Shown here in pieces: positions 6,747 to 12,283 of a DNA stretch of 13,939 nucleotides. Below the pieces are notes generated by a model, which did no database searches, was not told the DNA's origin, and saw only the letters and a program-made list of their open reading frames with translations. Both the position numbers and the translations under genes were made by a program. Positions within the stretch are counted from its first letter, which is position 1; each line of letters opens with the position of its first letter. The stretch is from NZQO01 sp964639255 (GTDB lineage Bacteria > Bacteroidota > Bacteroidia > Flavobacteriales > Flavobacteriaceae): contig CAZXDP010000065.1 of the NCBI GenBank assembly GCA_964639255.1, positions 1-13,939 on the forward strand. The letters run 5' to 3'.

Positions 6747-8051
6747 TTATTGCACGGCTTTCTTATAGGTGTCTAAAGCACGTTCACGGGCTTCTTTATG
6801 ATCTACCATTTTTTCAGGATAGGTATCACTACCATACTCATCTACCCATTCGTTAATGTATTTTTTATCCTTGTCGAATTTGTCGATTTGGGTTGTAGGG
6901 TTGAAAATTCGGAAATAGGGTTGGGCATCGACCCCGCTGCCGGCGGCCCACTGCCAGTTGCCCACGTTGCTCGATTGCTCATAGTCCAATAATTTCTCGG
7001 CGAAATAGGCCTCGCCCCAGCGCCAATCTATTAGCAGGTGCTTGCAAAGAAAGCTGGCCACGACCATTCGTACCCGGTTGTGCATATATCCAATGGTATT
7101 GAGCTGACGCATTCCGGCATCGACCAAGGGATACCCCGTCTTTCCCTGTTTCCACTTCTCGAAATCAGATTTATTATTGCGCCATTCTACCCTATCGTAT
7201 TTTTTTCGGAAGGCTGTGTCGACCGTTTCAGGATAATGCCACAATATTTGCATAAAGAACTCGCGCCAAATGAGCTCTTCCCAAAAAGTTTCGTTTTCCG
7301 CAGCAAGGGCTTTCTTCATCATTTTCCGAATGCTAACGGTGCCGAAACGGAGGTGGGGACCCAAACGGGAAGTACCCTCCTGCGCTGGAAAATTGCGCGT
7401 GTCTTCGTATTCTTCAAGCGTAGTAGGCGTAACATCGTAATCGGGCACCTTTAATGAGGCGGTAGAAAAACCCATATCGCTCAAACTTACATTGGGCAAA
7501 CGGCTATGTTGAAGCAAGTTGCCCATATGTTGACTGGTATAGTAGATGGTAAGATGGGAATCGGCATCAAAAGTTTCCTTCCATTTTTTCATGTAGGGCG
7601 TATAAACCACATAGGGATCGCCGTCGTCCTTTACCACTTCATCTTTTTCGAAAATAACTTGATCTTTGTAAGTGTAAAATCCGATGTCCTTTTCCTTCAA
7701 AAACGATTGAATTTCCTCATCCCGTTGTCTTGCATAGGGTTCATAATCGTGATTGGTTATGACGTTCTGCACATTGAAGTCGGAAACCACCTGTTCAAAA
7801 ACCGCTTTAGGGGTCCCGTGGTACATGGCGAGGCTGCTCCCGTGTTCCTGAAGTTCCTTTCTCATTTTCTGTAGGGTATCGAAAATGAAAGTGACCCTAG
7901 CATCGTTTTCGGGTAGCTCATCTAAGATTTCGGTGTCGAAAATGAACAGCGGCAGCACGGGATGTTTTCCGTGTAGGGCTTTATAGAAGCCAACGTTGTC
8001 GTCTAGTCGTAAATCTCTTCGAAACCAAAATACATTTACCGGGTCTGCCAT
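6747..8051 (-). CDS. phrB: deoxyribodipyrimidine photolyase (class I-like, FAD-binding)
   Basis: A flavoprotein that repairs UV-induced cyclobutane pyrimidine dimers using blue light. The N-terminal antenna-binding domain starts VNVFWFRRDLRLDDN (residues 5-19). The C-terminal FAD-binding domain contains WREFFMQILWHYPE (262-275), GYMHNRVRMVVASF (321-334), and SSNVGNWQWAAGSG followed by DAQPYFRIFNP (to 384). N362 corresponds to the E. coli Asn that contacts flavin N5, and W290, W343 and W366 correspond to the electron-transfer Trp triad. The length of 434 is somewhat shorter than E. coli PhrB (472). The ATG at 8051 follows the SDR stop after one base (TAG-C-ATG), indicating translational coupling. 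A 6-4 photolyase or cryptochrome role is less likely given the class I-like motifs, but substrate cannot be proved from sequence. Confidence 0.95.
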   Translation of the reverse strand: MADPVNVFWFRRDLRLDDNVGFYKALHGKHPVLPLFIFDTEILDELPENDARVTFIFDTLQKMRKELQEHGSSLAMYHGTPKAVFEQVVSDFNVQNVITNHDYEPYARQRDEEIQSFLKEKDIGFYTYKDQVIFEKDEVVKDDGDPYVVYTPYMKKWKETFDADSHLTIYYTSQHMGNLLQHSRLPNVSLSDMGFSTASLKVPDYDVTPTTLEEYEDTRNFPAQEGTSRLGPHLRFGTVSIRKMMKKALAAENETFWEELIWREFFMQILWHYPETVDTAFRKKYDRVEWRNNKSDFEKWKQGKTGYPLVDAGMRQLNTIGYMHNRVRMVVASFLCKHLLIDWRWGEAYFAEKLLDYEQSSNVGNWQWAAGSGVDAQPYFRIFNPTTQIDKFDKDKKYINEWVDEYGSDTYPEKMVDHKEARERALDTYKKAVQ

Positions 8052-8052
8052 G

Positions 8053-8748
8053 CTAACTGAGGTTTATGGTAGAAAGGCCACCATCGACTCCAAGCACCTG
8101 TCCCGTAATCCAATTGGCTTCATCGCCTATAAGAAAGGCTGCGGTCGCCGCGATATCTTCTTTGGTCCCCACTCTTTTTAAGGGATGTCGTTCTGCCATC
8201 TTCTCTTTTTTGGAATCGTTGCTCAACAATTTGGAGGCCAAAGGGGTATCGGTTAGGGAGGGAGCGATTACATTTACGCGCATATTTGGAGCGTATTCAG
8301 CAGCTAGCGCTTTGGCAAATCCCTCGATAGCGCCCTTGGCAGCGGCAACACTTGTGTGAAAGGGCATCCCCACCTTAACGGCAACCGTACTGAAAAACAC
8401 CAAACTGGGGCAATCTGCCTTTTTGAGGTTGGGCAGAACTCCGTGAACGGCTTTTACCAACGAGAAAAAGTTGAGTTGCATATCTTCTTCGAAGGTGCTT
8501 GCGTTCATCATCTTGAATGGTTTCAAGTTAATGCTTCCCGGACAGTAGATAAGGCCGTGCAGTGTTTCGGGCAGTTCTAACTCGGCGATGTCATCCTCCA
8601 GGGCGTCAAAGCTGTGATGCGTTACCCCTTGGGGAAGATCGTCCTTGCTTCTCGAAGCAATATGGACATTGTAATTTTCCTTCAAATTTTTGGCAATGGC
8701 AGCCCCTATTCCGTAGGAACCGCCTATTAGCAATATATTTTTTTTCAT
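8053..8748 (-). CDS. SDR-family protein with non-canonical catalytic site
   Basis: A 231-residue short-chain dehydrogenase/reductase fold protein, expected to bind NAD(P)(H) in the cytoplasm; its substrate is unknown. The cofactor loop is GGSYGIG (residues 9-15), CPGS (69-72) stands in for the usual NNAG, N93 lies in QLNFF, S120 in FFSTVAV, K138 in AAAKGAIEG, and the C-terminal signature VDGG is present. The Tyr of the YxxxK pair is absent: position 134 is Val (codon GTT, 8347-8349), with H131, T132 and S133 nearby. The ATG at 8748 is preferred over TTG at 8772, which would overlap the upstream gene and add eight residues before the first beta strand. It lies 10 nt after the SRPBCC gene and 1 nt before the photolyase gene. 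Confidence 0.92.
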   Translation of the reverse strand: MKKNILLIGGSYGIGAAIAKNLKENYNVHIASRSKDDLPQGVTHHSFDALEDDIAELELPETLHGLIYCPGSINLKPFKMMNASTFEEDMQLNFFSLVKAVHGVLPNLKKADCPSLVFFSTVAVKVGMPFHTSVAAAKGAIEGFAKALAAEYAPNMRVNVIAPSLTDTPLASKLLSNDSKKEKMAERHPLKRVGTKEDIAATAAFLIGDEANWITGQVLGVDGGLSTINLS

Positions 8749-8758
8749 AGCAATAGGA

Positions 8759-9220
8759 TTAAAATTCGCCAAAGAGCTCTATAAGTTTCTTTTGGCGATA
8801 CTCAAAAATTTCGTCGAGTTTGGGCTTTACGAGATAGGGATGGACCGCTTGGCCCAAAATACCGAAGGGCAGTTTGTAATGAATAATATCTTCCATTTCC
8901 ACACCACCTTCAATTTCCTTGATAAAGTGCTTGTGATGCCATAGCGAATACGGTCCAAAACGTTGTTCGTCCACAAAATACTCGCCCTCTACACTATGGG
9001 TAATTTCGGTGACCCATTTGGTTTTGATGCCGAGTAGGGGCGTAACGATGTATTCGATGATCTGTCCTGGAAACATGGGCCTATCTGCTCCGGATTGGAT
9101 GTAAAAACCCATGTAGTCTGGCGTAATTACCTTCAGGTTCTTCGGGTCTGAAAGGAATTGCCAGGCTTCGCTTTTCGAAATGGGAAGATTTTGCTTGGCG
9201 TGCAGCGTATAGATTTTCAT
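8759..9220 (-). CDS. SRPBCC (START-like) family protein
   Basis: A 153-residue protein of the SRPBCC/START-like superfamily, whose helix-grip fold encloses a hydrophobic ligand pocket. Evidence is the N-terminal pattern of a strand followed by SKSEAWQFLSDPKNLKVITPDYMGF, alternating strands through WVTEITHSVEGEYFVDEQRFGPYSLWHHKHF, the segment EMEDIIHYKLPFG, and a long C-terminal helix VKPKLDEIFEYRQKKLIELF. The length is typical. There is no signal peptide or membrane segment, so it is probably cytoplasmic. The ligand is not evident. The ATG at 9220 opens the minus-strand operon that continues into the SDR and photolyase genes, so a role in a light- or UV-linked lipid or isoprenoid response is possible but inferred only from context. 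Confidence 0.88.
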   Translation of the reverse strand: MKIYTLHAKQNLPISKSEAWQFLSDPKNLKVITPDYMGFYIQSGADRPMFPGQIIEYIVTPLLGIKTKWVTEITHSVEGEYFVDEQRFGPYSLWHHKHFIKEIEGGVEMEDIIHYKLPFGILGQAVHPYLVKPKLDEIFEYRQKKLIELFGEF

Positions 9221-9606
9221 AGGCTGAAGGTTACCTTTTTCTCAAGGAAAGGTTCCGATTCATCCGCATCAATCGATACAAATCACTGCGCAAGGTGTTT
9301 TTTCTCCTTCCGAAATGAAATAGTTTTTTAAAAATTGTAAGCATTTTCTTTTTTTTCTTAAAAGTAATATTGTTTTAGGAAATAGAAAATACTTTAAACA
9401 ATCATTAACAATTCGCAGCTATGGTAGCATTTTTTTATACGTAGCGTAGGTATTCTGATATATTTCGGTTACGATATAGAAATTCATAGCATATTCATAA
9501 TCAATAGTATATAATATTTCTTTTTTAAGATTTTGTTAACATATAAGCAGAGCCCCTGTCGTAATTTCGTAAAACGTATTTTCAGTAAAAACATAAATAA
9601 ACAACT
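9221..9606. promoter_or_regulatory. AT-rich divergent intergenic region
   Basis: This 386-bp gap separates the SRPBCC-SDR-photolyase operon (leftward) from the DUF2911 gene (rightward) and must hold promoters for both. No ORF of useful length, RNA gene or hairpin terminator was seen. It is clearly more AT-rich than its flanks, with T-runs around 9349-9358 and 9430-9436 and A/T-only stretches near 9500-9535. No exact TAnnTTTG was found on either strand. A large AT-rich gap before a photolyase operon could hold regulator sites, but I see no clear palindrome to name. Confidence 0.6.
9562..9569 (+). promoter_or_regulatory. possible -7 element for the DUF2911 gene
   Basis: TAATTTCG matches TAnnTTTG except at one base and lies 37 nt before the ATG at 9607, followed by an A-rich leader (AAAAACATAAATAAACAACT) typical of Bacteroidota genes without a Shine-Dalgarno. 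A TTTTG at 9531-9535 is farther upstream than the usual spacing, so support is weak. Confidence 0.3.
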
Positions 9607-10452
9607 ATGAAAAAAGGAATGCTTTTTGCCCTAGCGGCAGTGCTAAGTTTGGAAATGTTCGGTCAAATAAAGACCCCGGCGCCGAGTCCCGCGCAAAAAA
9701 TTGAACAGACCGTAGGTTTAACAGATATTACCCTAGAATATTCGCGTCCTGCAATGCGCGGCCGCAAAATATTTGGTGATCTAGTGCCCTATGGGAAGGT
9801 TTGGCGTACCGGTGCTAATGCCAGTACAAAAATTACCTTCGACGAGCCGGTTGAAATTGGCGGTACAACCGTGAAGCCTGGGACATATGCCATCTACACC
9901 AAGCCCAGTGCCGCCAATTGGGAAGTTTATTTTTACAGCGACGCCAACAATTGGGGAACCCCGCAGAATTGGGACGAAAGCAAAGTTGCCGCCAAGGCTA
10001 CGGTGCCAACCTTTCCCATGCCTATGGATATTGAATCGTTTACTATGACCTTCGATGACGTAACGCACAATGCTGCCACTCTTGGAATGCTTTGGGAAAA
10101 CACCTATGTGGGTGTCCCGATAAAGGTAATGACAGACCAACAGGTAAGTGCGAATATCGATAGGGTGATGAACGGCCCGAGTGCGTCCGACTATTATGCA
10201 GCGGCTGTTTATTATTTGGAAGCTGGAAAGGACATTAACCAAGCAAAGACTTGGATCGACAAGGCCATTACTATGGCCGAGAACCCAGCGTTTTGGCAGT
10301 ATCGCCAGCAATCGCTCATCTATGCAAAGGCAGGAGATAAAAAAGGAGCCATCCAGGCCGCCCAAAAATCGTTGGAACTCGCGAAAAAAGCAGAAAATGA
10401 CGATTATATCGCCTTAAATGAAAAGTCACTAAAGGAGTGGGGTGCTATGTAA
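9607..10452 (+). CDS. secreted DUF2911 domain protein with C-terminal TPR-like region
   Basis: A 281-residue exported protein of unknown function carrying DUF2911 (PF11138). A signal peptide MKKGMLFALAAVLSLEMFG is followed by QIKTPAPSPAQ, with cleavage probably before Q20. The DUF2911 domain runs from about residue 25 to 175 and contains the family's landmarks: EYSRPAMRGRKIFGDLVPYG, VWRTGANASTKITF, PGTYAIYT and NNWGTPQNWD. Residues about 190-280 are helical, with repeated Ala-rich hairpins (YYLEAGKDINQAKTWIDKAI; SLIYAKAGDKKGAIQAAQKS) that read as TPR-like repeats. The product is probably periplasmic. The gene stands alone: AT-rich divergent DNA lies upstream and a terminator hairpin 21 nt after its stop. 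Clear family membership, no known activity. Confidence 0.92.
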   Translation: MKKGMLFALAAVLSLEMFGQIKTPAPSPAQKIEQTVGLTDITLEYSRPAMRGRKIFGDLVPYGKVWRTGANASTKITFDEPVEIGGTTVKPGTYAIYTKPSAANWEVYFYSDANNWGTPQNWDESKVAAKATVPTFPMPMDIESFTMTFDDVTHNAATLGMLWENTYVGVPIKVMTDQQVSANIDRVMNGPSASDYYAAAVYYLEAGKDINQAKTWIDKAITMAENPAFWQYRQQSLIYAKAGDKKGAIQAAQKSLELAKKAENDDYIALNEKSLKEWGAM

Positions 10453-10472
10453 ATTCCACTGTCACCTAACTC

Positions 10473-10504
10473 AAAAACGCTTCCCTTTTTACGGAAGCGT
10501 TTTT
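10473..10504. terminator. bidirectional terminator overlapping the symporter stop codon
   Basis: Perfect arms AAAAACGCTTCC (10473-10484) and GGAAGCGTTTTT (10493-10504) enclose an 8-nt loop, with a further T-run to 10507 on the right. It terminates the DUF2911 transcript on the plus strand. On the minus strand, one arm encodes the last codons of the symporter gene, and the symporter stop TAA (10489-10491) lies inside the loop. The hairpin therefore serves both convergent genes. Confidence 0.9.
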
Positions 10505-12171
10505 TTTGGTAGTGCCCCCTGTAGGATTATCGCCAGTCCCATAACGATCGCGCAGCCCACCACGTTGAGCCACAAATAGGGCATCAGGTCAATCCACCAG
10601 ATATAGATAATTATGGCCTGCGTGATAAGCGCCGCGATAAAGGTAGCTCTGCTTTGTACGAATTTCACAAAGAACGCAAGCAGGAATATTCCCAACACAT
10701 TCCCATAGAATATGGAGCCAATAATATTCACCAGCTGGATCAAGTTGTCGAACAAATTGGCCACACTGGCCACGCCAATGGCAATGATGCCCCATAAAAG
10801 GGTAAACCATTTGCTAGCCCGAAGGTAGTGGCGTTCCGATTTTGAGGGAACATTTCTTTTGTAAAGATCGATGGTGGTAGTACTTCCCAAGGCATTCAAT
10901 TCAGACGCTGTGGAGGACATAGCGGCACTTAAAATTACCGCCAGCAAGAGACCTATGAGTCCGCGTGGCAGCTCGTTTAGTATAAAATGGATAAAGACAT
11001 AATCCTTATCGTTTGTTTCGGCTTCGGGATTCGCTTTCTTTATGAGCACCCGGGCCTCTTCGCGCAAGAATTCTTCCGAAGCGTTCAAACTGTTTATTTT
11101 GTTTTTAAGCGCTATTTTTTCTGAAGCGATAGGGGTTTCTGTAAAGGCGAGTTGGGTTTCAATTAGTTGGGCGTCCAAGAGTTCTTTATCTTCCGAAAGG
11201 ACTTGGTACTGGGCGGCATATTCTGAACCTTGAACATCTTTTACCGCTGCCGGATTGAAATGTACTGGAGATGGATTGAATTGATAAAATACGAAAACCA
11301 TAACCCCAACGAGTAAGATGAAAAATTGCATCGGCACTTTGAGGGCGCCGTTCATGATAAGTCCCATTTGACTTTGCTTCAACGATTTCCCTGATAAATA
11401 GCGCTGTACCTGGCTTTGATCTGTCCCAAAATAAGAGAGCGCCAAAAAGGAACCTCCTATAATTCCGCTCCAAAAGGTATATCGGTTTTCGAAATCAAAA
11501 GAAAAATCCAAAACATCCAGTTTTCCGTTGGCGCCAGCAATTTCGAGGGCATTGGTAAAGGAGATATCCAACGGGAGATAATTCAGAATCAACAGGAAGG
11601 CGATGCACATGCCACCAAAAATCACAGCCATTTGCTGTTTTTGGGTAACACTAACCGCTTTGGTACCGCCCGTAACGGTATAAATGATGACCAGAATGCC
11701 GATGCCTATATTTAGATAGGCCAGGTTCCAGCCCAATACTGCCGAAAGGATAATGGCGGGTGCGAAAATGGTTATCCCAGCGGCCAAACCCCGCTGAACC
11801 AAAAATAGAATGGCAGTAAGAGTGCGGGTTTTTAAGTCGAATCGGGTTTCAAGATATTCGTAAGCGGTAAAGACCTTCAACCTATGGTAAATGGGTATAA
11901 AGACCCAACAAATTATCACCATAGCTATGGGCAGTCCAAAATAGAACTGAACAAACCCCATACCATCGTGGAAGGCTTGGCCGGGGGTAGAGAGAAAGGT
12001 AATGGCACTGGCCTGGGTTGCCATCACACTTAGGCCAACGGTCCACCAGTTGGCTTCATTGCCTCCTTTTAGGTAATCTGTTACGTTCTTGTTCTTACGG
12101 GTTTTCCACGTACCATATCCTACTATAAATGAAAGCGTTCCCAATAAAATAAACCAGTCTATTGCTTCCAT
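10489..12171 (-). CDS. sodium:solute symporter (SSS/SLC5 family)
   Basis: A 560-residue inner-membrane protein that should couple Na+ entry to solute uptake. About 13 hydrophobic segments are visible, starting with WFILLGTLSFIVGYGTW. Family signatures include the TM2-region ATQASAITFLSTPGQAF (51-67), VTGGTKAVSVTQ (166-177), SYFGTDQSQVQRYLSGKS (246-263) and AAMSSTASELNALGSTTTID (416-435), the last bearing Ser/Thr residues expected at the Na2 site. A hydrophilic, partly coiled-coil insert occupies residues about 299-390 between two membrane segments. The substrate cannot be read from sequence; co-transcription with a PIG-L-type protein suggests an amino-sugar or deacylated product. The ATG at 12171 directly abuts the TAA of the preceding small ORF. 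The last codons lie in the terminator hairpin. Confidence 0.94.
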   Translation of the reverse strand: MEAIDWFILLGTLSFIVGYGTWKTRKNKNVTDYLKGGNEANWWTVGLSVMATQASAITFLSTPGQAFHDGMGFVQFYFGLPIAMVIICWVFIPIYHRLKVFTAYEYLETRFDLKTRTLTAILFLVQRGLAAGITIFAPAIILSAVLGWNLAYLNIGIGILVIIYTVTGGTKAVSVTQKQQMAVIFGGMCIAFLLILNYLPLDISFTNALEIAGANGKLDVLDFSFDFENRYTFWSGIIGGSFLALSYFGTDQSQVQRYLSGKSLKQSQMGLIMNGALKVPMQFFILLVGVMVFVFYQFNPSPVHFNPAAVKDVQGSEYAAQYQVLSEDKELLDAQLIETQLAFTETPIASEKIALKNKINSLNASEEFLREEARVLIKKANPEAETNDKDYVFIHFILNELPRGLIGLLLAVILSAAMSSTASELNALGSTTTIDLYKRNVPSKSERHYLRASKWFTLLWGIIAIGVASVANLFDNLIQLVNIIGSIFYGNVLGIFLLAFFVKFVQSRATFIAALITQAIIIYIWWIDLMPYLWLNVVGCAIVMGLAIILQGALPKKTLP

Positions 12172-12282
12172 TTAGGTAAAATGTTGCATAAGGAAATAGA
12201 AAAGTACAATATATACAGCATTCACCAGCAGTATCAATAGGTAGGTCCATTTGCTAATGGAAGTATCTTTTGTTGTATCCAT
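12172..12282 (-). CDS. 36-residue single-pass membrane micropeptide between PIG-L and symporter genes
   Basis: A short ORF not previously named: ATG at 12282, TAA at 12172-12174, 36 residues. The N-terminus MDTTKDTSISK is polar, and residues about 12-31 form one hydrophobic helix (WTYLLILLVNAVYIVLFYFL), followed by MQHFT. Three things argue that it is real: it fills the gap between two genes almost exactly (1 nt after the upstream TGA, 0 nt before the downstream ATG); it encodes a clean membrane helix; and without it there would be an unexplained gap inside a compact operon. A role as a small partner or stabilising subunit of the symporter is inferred by analogy with small subunits encoded next to other SSS transporters. 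I recognise no named family. Confidence 0.72.
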   Translation of the reverse strand: MDTTKDTSISKWTYLLILLVNAVYIVLFYFLMQHFT

Positions 12283-12283
12283 A

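Noticed and set aside
7038..7874. Two plus-strand frames of 122-138 codons opposite the photolyase gene
   Set aside because: They are antisense shadows of an intact photolyase with all FAD-binding motifs; no start context or family features.
9781..10365. Open frame of 194 codons on the minus strand opposite the DUF2911 gene
   Set aside because: The plus strand encodes a clear signal peptide and DUF2911 landmarks; the antisense translation shows no family features and no initiation context, so it is a shadow frame.
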